The notes beneath the pieces are model-generated. The model was given only the letters and a program-made list of their open reading frames with translations. It was not told where the DNA came from and did no database searches. Both the position numbers and the translations under genes were made by a program. A DNA stretch of 64,000 bases from Calliopsis andreniformis (lineage: Eukaryota > Arthropoda > Insecta > Hymenoptera > Andrenidae). How positions within the stretch are numbered: position 1 is the first letter of the stretch; each line of letters opens with the position of its first letter. The stretch spans positions 1,116,001 through 1,180,000 of the forward strand of contig NW_027480423.1 of assembly GCF_051401765.1 (NCBI RefSeq). Reading direction: 5' to 3'. Below are positions 54,138 through 64,000 of the stretch, one piece after another.

Positions 54138-56167
54138 TCACCCTAGGGCGATGCTCCACCAGATCGAATAGGTAGGGCCTTAGAAGTCAACGCCCGAAGC
54201 ATAAAATGCAAAAAAATACAACAGTTTTTCCATCGTATAACAGGAATAATTGCAACCAGTGTGAAAGTGATGGTCATTTCTACGTTCCGGGCAACCTAGG
54301 CTTCACCCTAGGGCGTTGCTCCACCAGATCGAATAGTTAGGGCCTTAGAAGTCAACGCCAGAAGCATAAGGTACAATATGAATACAACAGCTTTTCCATC
54401 GTATAAAATGAATAATTGCAAAGAGTGTGAAAGTAATGGTCATTTCTACGTTCCGGGTAACCTAGGTTTCACTCTAGGGCGTTGCTCCACCAGATCGCAT
54501 AGTTAGTGCCTTATAAGTCAACGTCAGAAGCATAAAATACAGTATAAATACAACAGTTTTTCCATCGTATAAAACGAATAATTGCAACGAGTATGAAAGT
54601 TATGGTCATTTCTACTTTCCGGGCAACCTAGGACTCACCCTAGGGCGTTGCTCCAACAGATTGGACAGTTAGGGCCTTGGAAGTCAACGCCCGAAGCATA
54701 AAATGCAATAAAAAAGCAACAGTTTTTCCATCATATAACAGGGATAGTTGCTACCAGTTTGAAAGTGATGGTCATTTCTACGTTCCGGGCACCCTAGGCT
54801 TCACTCTAGGGCGTTGCTCCACCAGATCGAATAGTTAGTGCCTTAGAATTCAACGCCACAAGCATAAAATACAATATAAGCACAACAGTTTTTCCATCGT
54901 ATAAAACGAATAATTGCATCCAGTATGAAAGTGATGAACACTTCTACGTTCCGGGAAACCAAGGCTTCACTCTAAGGCGTTGCTCCACCAGATCGAATAG
55001 TTAGGGCCTAAGAAGTCAACGCCAGAAGCATATAATACAATATAAATACAACAGTTTTTCCATCGTATAAAACGAATAATTGCAACCAGTGTGAACGTTA
55101 TGGTCATTTCTACGTTCCGGGCAACCTAGGCTTCACTCTAGGGCGTTGCTCCAACAGATCGAATAGTTGGTTCCTTAGAAGTCAACGTCAGAAGCATAAA
55201 ATACAATATAAATACAACAGTTTTTCCATCGTATAAAACGAATAATTGCAACCAGTATGAAAGTTATGGACATTTCTACTTTCCGGGCAACCTAGGCTTC
55301 ACCCTAGGGCGATGCTCCACCAGATCGAATAGTTAGGGCCTTAGAAGTCAACGCGCGAAACATAAAACTCAAAATAAATAGAACAGTTTTTCCATTGTAT
55401 AAATCGAATAATTTCTACCAGTGTGAAAGTTATGGTCTTTTCTACGTTCCGGAAAACCTAGGCTTCACCCTAGTGCGTTGTTCCACCAGATCGAATAGTT
55501 AAGGCCTAAGAAGTGAACGCCAGAAGCATAAAATACAATATAATTACAACAGTTTTTCCATCGTATAAAACGGATAATTGCCACCAGTATGAAAGTTATG
55601 GACATTTCTACTTACCGGGCAACCTAGGATTCACCCTAGGGCGTTGCTCCAACAGATTGAATAGTTAGGGCCTCAGAAGTCAACGCCGGAAGCATAAAAT
55701 ACAATATAAATACAACAGTTTTTCCATCGTATAAAGCGAATAATTGCAACCACTATGAAGGTTATGGTCATTTCTACTATCCGGGCAACCTAGGCTTCAC
55801 CCTAGGGCGTTGCTCCACCAGATCGAATAGTTAGGGCCTTAGAAGTCGACGCCAGAAGCATAAGGTACTTATAAATATAACAGTTTTTCCATCGAATAAG
55901 ACGAATAATAGCCACCAGCGTGAAGGCCATGGTCATTTCTATGTTCCGGGGAAACCAAGGCTTCACTCTAGGGCGTTGCTCAAACAGATCGAATTGTTAG
56001 GGCCTTAGAAGTCAGCGCCAGAAGCATAAAATACAATAAAAATGCAACAGCTTTTCCACCGCATAAAATGAATAATTGCAAAGAGTGTGAAAGTAATGGT
56101 CATTTCTACCTTCCGGGCAACCTAGGCTTCACTCTAGGGCGTTGCTCCACCAGATCGAATAGTTAGT
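54138..56167 (-). repeat. Inverted arm, mixed monomers
   Basis: About 12 monomers. The piece around 54,740-55,010 repeats 52,583-52,850. Monomers around 55,860 are marked by AAGGTACTTATAAATATAAC, a private variant that is amplified further on (58,110 to 60,000). Confidence 0.72.
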
Positions 56168-56365
56168 GACTTAGAAGTCAATGTCAGAAGCATAAAATAC
56201 AGTATAAATACAACAGTTTTGCCATGTTATAAAGTAGAAATGTCCAGTTATGGACATTGTCTTGGATGGACAGTGACTTAGAAGGCAACGTCAGAAGCAT
56301 AAAATACAGTATAAATACAACAGTTTTGCCATGTTATAAAGTAGAAATGTCCAGTTATGGATTTT
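56168..56365 (-). repeat. Two short foldback monomers (107-bp offset)
   Basis: GACTTAGAAG begins at 56,168 and again at 56,275. Each copy runs through CAGTTTTGCCATGTTATAAA and then GTAGAAATGTCCAGTTATGGA. GTAGAAATGTCCA is the forward-orientation form of TGGACATTTCTAC, placed inside a minus-strand array. It replaces about 25 bases of normal monomer. In the first copy AATGTCCA (56,239-56,246), GTTA and TGGACATT (56,251-56,258) form a perfect 8-bp hairpin. Confidence 0.87.
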
Positions 56366-57760
56366 TCTATTTTCCGGGCAACCTAGGCTTCACCCTAGGG
56401 CGTTGCTCCACCAGATCGAATAGTTAGGTCCTTAGAAGTCAACGCCCGAAGAATAAAATGCAATAAGTATGCAACAGTTTTTCCATCGTATAAAACGAAT
56501 AATTGCAACCAGTATGAAAGTTATGAACATTTCTAATTTCCGGGCAACCTAGGCTTCACCCTAGGGCGATGCCCCACCAGATCGAATAGTTAGGGCCTTA
56601 GAAGTCAACGCGCGAAACATAAAACACAAAATAAATAGAACAGTTTTTCCATTCTATAAATCGAATAATTTCTACCAGTGTGAAAGGTATGGTCTTTTCT
56701 ATGTTCCGGGCAACCTAGGCTTCACCCTAGTGCGTTGTTCCACCAGATCGAATAGTTAAGGCCTAAGAAGTGAACGCCAGAAGCATAAAATACAATATAA
56801 ATACAACAGTTTTTCCATCGTATAAAACGGATAATGCCACCAGTATGAAAGTTATGGTCATTTCTACTTACCGGGCAACCTAGGATTCACCCTAGTGCGT
56901 TGTTCCACCAGATCGAATAGTTAAGGCCTAAGAAGTGAACGTCAGAAGCGTAAAATACAGTATAAATGCAACAGTTTTTCCATCGTATAAAACGAATAAT
57001 TGCAACCAGTATGAAAGTTATGGACATTTCTACTTTCCGGGCAACCTAGGCTTCACCCTAGGGCGATGCTCCACCAGATCGAATAGTTAGGGCCTTAGAA
57101 GTCAACGCGCGAAACATAAAACACAAAATAAATAGTACAGTTTTTCCATTGTATAAATCGAATAATTTCTACCAGTGTGAAAGGTATGGTCATTTCTATG
57201 TTCCGCGAAACCTAAGCTTCACTCTAGGGCGTTGGTCCACCAAATCGAATAGTTAGGGTCTAAGAAGTGAACGCCAGAAGCATAAAATACAATATAAATA
57301 CAACAGTTTTTCCATCGTATAAAACGAATAATTGCAACCAGTGTGAAAGATATGGTCATTTCTACTTACCGGACAACCTAGGATTCACCATAGCGCGTTG
57401 CTCCCACAGTTTGAATAGTTAGGGCCTCAGAAGTCAACGCCAGAAGCATAAAATACAATATAAATACAACAGTTTTTCCATCGTATAACAGGAATAATTG
57501 CAACCAGTTTGAAAGTTATGGTCATTTCTGCTTTCTGGGCAACCTAGGCTTCACCCTAGGGCGTTGTTCCACACGAACGAATAGTTAGGGCCTAAGAAGT
57601 GAACGCCAGAAGCATAAAATACAATATAAATACAACAGTTTTTCCATCGTATAAAATGAATAATTGCAACCAGTGTGAAAGTTATGGTCATTTCCATGTT
57701 CCGCGCAACCTAGGTTTCACTCTAGGGAGTTGCTCCACCAGATCGAATGGTTCGAGCCTT
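56366..57760 (-). repeat. Inverted arm, copy of the 50.7-51.3 kb series
   Basis: About 56,480-57,076 follows 50,744-51,340 (offset 5,736), marked by GAACATTTCTAATTTCC, CGATGCCCCACC and GGTATGGTCTTTTCTATG. The rest is ordinary diverged monomers. Confidence 0.75.
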
Positions 57761-59836
57761 AGAAGTCAACGTCAGAAGCATAAAATACAATATAAATACA
57801 ACAGTTTTTCCATCGTATAAAACGAATAATTGCAACCAGTATGAAAGTCATGGTCATTTCTACGTTCCGGGAAACCAAGGCTCCACTCTAGGGCGTTGCT
57901 CCAGCAGATCGAATAGTTTGGTCCTCAGAACTCAATGCCAGAAGCATAAAATACAATATAAATACAACAGTTTTTCCATCGTAGAAAGCGAATAATAGCA
58001 ACCACTATGAAAGTTATGGTCATTTCTACTATCCGGGCAACCTAGGCTTCACCCTAGGGCGTTGCTCCACCGGATCGAATAGTTAGGGCCTTAGAAGTCA
58101 ACGCCAGAAGCATAGGGTACTTATAAGTATAACAGTTTTTCCATCGAATAAGACGAATAATAGCGACCAGTGTGAAAGATATGGTCATTTCTACGTTCCG
58201 GGCAACCTAGGCGTCACTCTAAGGCGTTGCTCCACCAGATCGAATAGTTAGGGCCTAAGAAGTCAACGCCAGAAGCATAAAATGCAATATAAATGCAACT
58301 GCTTTTCCATCGTATAAAATGAATAATTGCAAAGAGTGTGAAAGTAATGGTCATTTCTTCGTTCCGGGCAACCTAGGTTTCACTCTAGGGCGTTGCTCCA
58401 CCAGATCGAATAGTTAGTGCGTTAGAAGTCAACGTCAGAAGCATAAAATACAGTATAAATACAACAGTTTTTCCATCGTATAAAACGAATAATTGCAACC
58501 AGTATGAAAGTCATGGTCATTTCTACGTTCCGGGAAACCAAGGCTCCACTCTAGGGCGTTGCTCCAACAGATCGAATAGTTTGGTCCTCAGAACTCAATG
58601 CCAGAAGCATAAAATATAATATAAATACAACAGTTTTTCCATCGTAGAAAGCGAATAATAGCAACCACTATGAAAGTTATGGTCATTTCTACTATCCGGG
58701 CAACCTAGGCTTCACCCTAGGGCGTTGCTCCACCAGATCGAATAGTTAGGGCCTTAGAAGTCAACGCCAGAAGCATAGGGTACTTATAAGTATAACAGTT
58801 TTTCCATCGAATAAGACGAATAATAGCCACCAGTGTGAAAGATATGGTCATTTCTACGTTCCGGGCAACCTAGGCGTCACTCTAAGGCGTTGCTCCACCA
58901 GATCGAATAGTTAGGGCCTAAGAAGTCAACGCCAGAAGCATAAAATGCAATATAAATGCAACTGCTTTTCCATCGTATAAAATGAATAATTGCAAAGAGT
59001 GTGAAAGTAATGGTCATTTCTTCGTTCCGGGCAACCTAGGTTTCACTCTAGGGCGTTGCTCCACCAGATCGAATAGTTAGTGCGTTCGAAGTCAACGTCA
59101 GAAGCATAAAATACAGTATAAATACAACAGTTTTTCCATCGTATAAAACGAATAATTGCAACCAGTATGAAAGTCATGGTCATTTCTACGTTCCGGGAAA
59201 CCAAGGCTCCACTCTAGGGCGTTGCTCCAACAGATCGAATAGTTAGGGCCTCAGAACTCAATGCCAGAGGCATAAAATACAATATAAATACAACAGTTTT
59301 TCCATCGTAGAAAGCGAATAATAGCAACCACTATGAAAGTTATGGTCATTTCTACTATCCGGGCAACCTAGGCTTCACCCTAGGGCGTTGCTCCACCAGA
59401 TCGAATAGTTTGGGCCTTAGAAGTCAACGCCAGAAGCATAGGGTACTTATAAATATAACAGTTTTTCCATCGAATAAGACGAATAATAGCCACCAGTGTG
59501 AAAGATATGGTCATTTCTACGTTCCGGGCAACCTAGGCGTCACTCTAAGGCGTTGCTCCACCAGATCGAATAGTTAGGGCCTAAGAAGTCAACGCCAGAA
59601 GCATGAAATGCAATATAAATGCAACAGCTTTTCCATCGTATAAAATGTATAATTGCAAAGTGTGTGAAAGTAATGGTCATTTCTACGTTCCGGGCAACCT
59701 AGGTTTCACTCTAGGGTGTTGCTCCACCAGATCGAATAGTTAGTGCGTTAGAAGTCAACGTCAGAAGCATAAAATACAGTATAAATACAACAGTTTTTCC
59801 ATCGTACAAAACGAATAATTGCAACCAGTATGAAAG
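57761..59836 (-). repeat. 663-bp tetramer higher-order repeat (3.1 copies)
   Basis: Copies start at 57,761, 58,424, 59,087 and 59,750 (partial), each exactly 663 bp apart, that is four monomers less one base. Each unit contains, in order, a CAAGGCTCCACTC monomer, an ACTATGAAAG monomer, an ATAGGGTACTTATAA monomer and an AAAGAGTGTGAAAG monomer. Few differences separate copies. The fourth copy skips ahead near 59,836 and continues as the ATAAGGTATTTATAA type. Confidence 0.87.
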
Positions 59837-62800
59837 TTATGGTCACTTCTACTATCCGGGCAACCTAGGCTTCACACTAGGGCGTTGCTCCACCAGATCG
59901 AATAGTTAGGGCCTTAGAAGTCAACGCCAGAAGCATAAGGTATTTATAAATATAACAGTTTTTCCATCGAATAAGACGAATAATAGCCACCAGTGTGAAG
60001 GTTATGGTCATTTCTATGTTCCGGGCAACCTAAGCTTCACTCTAGGGCGTTGCTCCAACAGATCGAACAGTTAGTGCCTTAGAAGTCAACGCCAGAAGCA
60101 TAAAATACAATTTAAATACAACAGTTATTCCATCGTATGAAACGAATAATTGCAACCAGTATGAAAGTCATGGTCATTTCTACGTTCCGGGAAACCAAGG
60201 CTTCGCTCTAGGGCGTTGCTCCAACAGATCGAATTGTTAGGGCCTTAGAAGTCAGCGCCAGAAGCATAAAATACAATAAAAATGCAACAGCTTTTCCACC
60301 GTATAAAATGAATAATTGTAAAGAGTGTGAAAGTAATGGTCATTTCTACGTTCCGGGCAACCTAGGCTTCACCCTAGGGCGTTGCTCCACCAGATGGAAT
60401 AGTTAGGGCCTTAGAAGTCAACGCCCGAAGAATAAAATGCAACAAAAATACAACAGTTTTTCCATCGTATAAAACGAATAATTGCACCAGTGTGAATGTA
60501 ATGGTCATGTCTACGTTCCGGACAACCTAGGCTTCACCCTAGGGCGTTGCTCCAACAGATTAAATAGTTAGGGCCTCAGAAGTCAACGCCAGAAGCATAA
60601 AATACAATATAAATACAACAGTTTTTCCATCGTATAACAGGAATAATTGCAACCAGTTTGAAAGTTATGGTCATTTCTGCTTTCCGGGCAACATAGGCTT
60701 CACCCTAGGACGTTGTTCCACCCGATCGAATAGTTAGGGCCTAAGAAGTGAACGCCAGAAGCATAAAATACAATATAAATACAACAGTCTTTCCATGTAT
60801 AGAACGAATAATTGCTATCAGTGTGAAAGCTATGGTCATTTCTACGTTCCACGCTACCTAGGCTTCAATCTAGGGCGCTGTTCCACCAGATCGAATAGAC
60901 AGGGCCTAAGAAGTCAACGCCAGAAGAATAAAATACAATATCAGTACTACAGTTGTTCCACCGTATAAAGTGAATAATTGCAAACATTGTGAAAGTAATG
61001 GTCATTTCTACGTTCCGGGCAACCTAGGCGTCATTCTAGGGCGTTGCTCCACCAGATCGAATAGTTAGGGCCTTAGAAGTCAACGCCCGAAGCATAAAAT
61101 ACAAAATAAATAGAACAGTTTTTCCATGTATAGAACGAATAATTGCTATCAATGTGAAAGTTATGGTCATTTCTACGATCCGGGCTACCTAGGCTTCACT
61201 CTAGGGCGTTGCTCCACCAGATCGAATAGTTAGGGCCTTAGAAGTCAACGCCCGAAGCATAAAATACAAAATAAATACAACAGTTTTTCCATGTAAAGAA
61301 CGAATAATTGCTATCAGTGTGAAAGTTATGGTCATTTCTACGTTCCGGGCAACCTAGACTTCACCCCAGGGCGTTGTTCCACCAGATGGAGTATTTAGGG
61401 CCTAAGAAGTCAACGCCAGAAGCATAAAATGCGATGTAAATACAACAGCTTTTCCATCGTATAAAACGAATAATGGAAACCAGTGTGAAAGTAATGGTCA
61501 TTTCTACGTTCTGGGCAACCTAGGCTTCACTCTAGGGCGTTGTTCCACCAGATCGAAATGTTAGGTCCTAAGAAGTCAACGCCAGAAACGTAAAATACAA
61601 AAAAATGCAACAGTTTTTCCATCGTATAGCATGACTAATTGCAACCAGTGCGATAGTAATGATCATTTCGACGTTTCGGGCATCCTAGGCTTAACTCTGA
61701 GGCGTTGCTCCACCAGATCGAAGAGCTACGGCCTTAGAAGTCAACGCCCGACGCATAATATACAATATAAATATAACAGTTTTTCCATCGTATAAAACGA
61801 ACAATAGCAACCAGTGTGAAAGTTATGGTCATTTCTACGTTCCGGTCTACCTAGGCTTCACTCTAGGGCGTTCCTCCACCAGATCGAATAGTTAGGGCCT
61901 TAGAAGTCAACGCCCGAAGCATAAAATACAAAATAAATAGAACAGTTTTTCTATGTATAGAACGAATAATTGCTATCAGTGTGAAAGTTATGGTCATTTC
62001 TACGTTCCGGGCAACCTAGGCTTCACCCCAGGGCGTTGTTCCACCAGATGGAATAGTTAGGGCCTAAGAAGTCAACGCCAGAAGCATAAAATACGATATA
62101 AATACAACAGCTATTCCATCGTATAAAACGAATAACGGCAACCAGTGTGAAAGTAATGGCCATTTCTACGTTCTGGGCAACCTAGGCTTCACCCTAGGGC
62201 GTTGCTCCACCAGATCGAATAGCTAGGGCCTTAGAAGTCAACGCCAGAAGCATAGGGTACATATAAATATAACAGTTTTTCCATCGAATAAGACGAATAA
62301 TAGCCCCCGGTGTGAAAGATATGGTCATTTCTACGTTCCGGGCAACCTAGGCGTCACTCTAAGGCGTTGCTCCACCAGATCGAATAGTTAGGGCCTAAGA
62401 AGTCAACGTCAGAAACATAAAATACAGTATAAATACAACAGTATTTCCATCGTATAAAACGAATAATTGCAACCTGTATGAAAGTTACGGATATTTCTAC
62501 TTTCCGGGCAACCTAGGCTTCACCCTAGGGCGTTGCTCCAACAGATTAAATAGTTAGGGCCTCAGAAGTCAACGCCAGAAGCATAAAATACAATATAAAT
62601 ACAACAGTTTTTCCATCGTATAACAGGAATAATTGCAACCAGTTTGAAAGTTATGGTCATTTCTGCTTTCCGGGCAACCTAGGATTCACCCTAGGGCGTT
62701 GTTCCACCCGATCGAATAGTTAGGGCCCTAGAAGTCAACGCCAGAAGAATAAGGTACTTATGAACATAACAGTTCTTCCATCGAATAAGACGAATAATAG

Positions 62801-62868
62801 CCACCAGTGTGAAAGTTATGGTCATTTCTATGTTCCGGGCAACCTAAGCTTCACTCTAGGGCGTTGCT
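59837..62868 (-). repeat. Inverted arm, diverged monomers
   Basis: About 18 monomers. A variant with TTTTTCCATGTA plus AGAACGAATAATTGCTATC appears at about 60,790, 61,120, 61,290, 61,945 and 63,601, often beside monomers with a CAAAATAAATAGAAC stretch. Pieces around 62,240-62,400 and 62,530-62,700 resemble 58,770-58,930 and 60,550-60,720. No gene is seen. Confidence 0.75.
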
Positions 62869-63530
62869 CCACCAGATCGAACAGTTAGTGCCTTAGAAGT
62901 CAATGCTAGAGGCATAAAATACAATATAAATACAACAGTTTTTCCATCGTATAAAACGAATAATTGCAACCAGTATGAAAGTCATGGTCATTTCTACGTT
63001 CCGGGAAACCAAGGCTTCACTCTAGGGCGTTGCTCCAACAGATCGAATTGTCAGGGCCTTAGAAGTCAGCGCCAGAAGCATAAAATACAATAAAAATAAA
63101 CAGTTGTTCCATCGTATACCAGGAATAATTGCAACCAGTGTGAAAGTAATGTGCATTTCTACGTTCCGTGCAACCTAGGCTTCACTCTAGGGAGTTGGAC
63201 CACCAGATCGAACAGTTAGTGCCTTAGAAGTCAATGCTAGAGGCATAAAATACAATATAAATACAACAGTTTTTCCATCGTATAAAACGAATAATTGCAA
63301 CCAGTATGAAAGTCATGGTCATTTCTACGTTCCGGGAAACCAAGGCTTCACTCTAGGGCGTTGCTCCAACAGATCGAATTGTCAGGGCCTTAGAAGTCAG
63401 CGCCAGAAGCATAAAATACAATAAAAATAAACAGTTGTTCCATCGTATACCAGGAATAATTGCAACCAGTGTGAAAGTAATGTGCATTTCTACGTTCCGT
63501 GCAACCTAGGCTTCACTCTAGGGAGTTGGA
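62869..63530 (-). repeat. Tandem 331-bp dimer (2 copies)
   Basis: 62,869-63,199 and 63,200-63,530 are identical as far as I can see by eye, marked by GAACAGTTAGTGCC, CAATGCTAGAGGC, AATTGTCAGGGCC and AATGTGCATTTC. The unit is two monomers less one base. This is the most recent-looking duplication in the inverted arm. Confidence 0.85.
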
Positions 63531-64000
63531 CCACCAGATCGAATAGTTAGGGCCTTACAAGTCAACGCCCGAAGCATAGAATGCAAAATAAATACAACAG
63601 TTTTTCCATGTAAAGAACGAATAATTGCTATCAGTGTGAAAGTTATGGTCATTTCTACGTTCCGGGCAACCTAGACTTCACCCCAGTGCGTTGTTCCACC
63701 AGATGGAATAGTTAGGGCCTAAGAAGTCAACGCCAGAAGCATAAAATACGATATAAATACAACAGCTTTTCCATCGTATAAAACGTATAACGGCAACCAG
63801 TGTGATAGTAATGGCCATTTCAACGTTCTGGGCAACCTAGGCTTCACTCTAGGGCGTTGTTCCACCAGATCGAATAGTTAGGGCCTTAGAAGTCAACGCC
63901 CGAAGCATAAAATACAAAATAAATAGAACAGTTTTTCCATGTATAAAACGAATAATTGCTATCAGTGTGAAAGTTATGGTCATTTCTACGTTCCGTGCAA
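63531..64000 (-). repeat. Inverted arm, monomers to the window end
   Basis: Nearly three monomers of the AGAACGAATAATTGCTATC family, similar to 61,250-61,520 and 61,900-62,180. The array runs off the window edge without change of orientation. Confidence 0.78.

Larger units (their letters stand above)
47701..64000 (-). repeat. 166-bp satellite array, inverted arm
   Basis: About 98 monomers of the same satellite read on the minus strand. The plus strand shows the reverse complements of the landmarks, such as TTTTTCCATCGTATAA, AATTATTGC-type variants, TGGTCATTTCTACGTTCC and CCTAGGCTTCAC. The subfamily resembles the forward flank at 32-47 kb (CCCTAACTATTCG and CGTTTTATACG when read on the minus strand), not the core at 1-32 kb. 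The arm runs off the end of the window, so its length is unknown. No foreign insertion was seen. Confidence 0.96.

Noticed and set aside
1..64000. Regular repeats that might be taken for a CRISPR array.
   Set aside because: The repeats are 166 bp and contiguous, with no unique spacers and no cas genes.
1..64000. A CENP-B box within the monomer, around the TTCGATCTGGTGG segment.
   Set aside because: The essential positions (TTCG, then A, then CGGG at fixed spacing) are not met.
1..64000. An RNA polymerase III B-box or tRNA origin of the monomer, suggested by ATTCGATC.
   Set aside because: Only the TTCGA core agrees. No A-box at the right distance and no cloverleaf could be found.
1..64000. 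Assignment to a named satellite or species, since 160-170-bp satellites are known in many animals and plants.
   Set aside because: Length alone is not diagnostic and I do not recognise the monomer sequence. A database search with the consensus would decide.

Overview
The whole 64-kb window is one tandem satellite-DNA array. I found no gene, RNA gene, transposon or unique flank of more than about 60 bases. The monomer is 166 bp. It recurs in register from base 1 to base 64,000, with starts at 1, 167, 333 and so on, giving roughly 385 copies. A hand-derived consensus is about 42% G+C. It carries a conserved CCTAGG site, an imperfect dyad (GCAAC..CCTAG / CTAGGTTGC) and an A/T-rich stretch made of two near-identical 11-mers. 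A monomer close to chromatosome length, higher-order duplication and the absence of genes point to eukaryotic centromeric or pericentromeric heterochromatin. I do not recognise the family and cannot name the organism. CpG is not depleted (about 0.8 of expectation in the consensus), so a heavily methylated vertebrate germline is less likely, though this is weak evidence.

Region by region: (1) 1-32,368, monomers on the + strand. This is a recently homogenised core made of eight long repeat units of 12 to 48 monomers. Long blocks are near-identical at exact or near-exact multiples of 166 bp, for example 1-3,144 with 20,253-23,395 and 15,771-19,310 with 23,407-26,946. Nested inside are a 332-bp dimer repeat, a 498-bp trimer duplication and a 1,494-bp nine-monomer duplication. 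(2) 32,369-47,700, still + strand. Monomers here are more diverged, with shorter and more scrambled duplications, two copies of a 49-bp truncated monomer, a stuttered junction at 39,454-39,503 and a patch of core-type sequence at 43,269-43,371. (3) 47,701-64,000, the same satellite in the opposite orientation. The two arms converge at a junction near 47,700. The inverted arm belongs to the same diverged subfamily as region 2. It has its own duplications, a clean 663-bp tetramer repeat at 57,761-59,836, a 331-bp dimer at 62,869-63,530, and a small foldback rearrangement at 56,168-56,365 that contains a perfect hairpin.

Nothing here encodes protein. The monomer length is 1 modulo 3, so every frame drifts through all three phases within three monomers. 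The short open frames (60-118 codons) recur only because the satellite recurs. The interest lies in array architecture: a young core beside an older flank, one orientation switch, and several junctions with the marks of template switching, unequal exchange or gene conversion.
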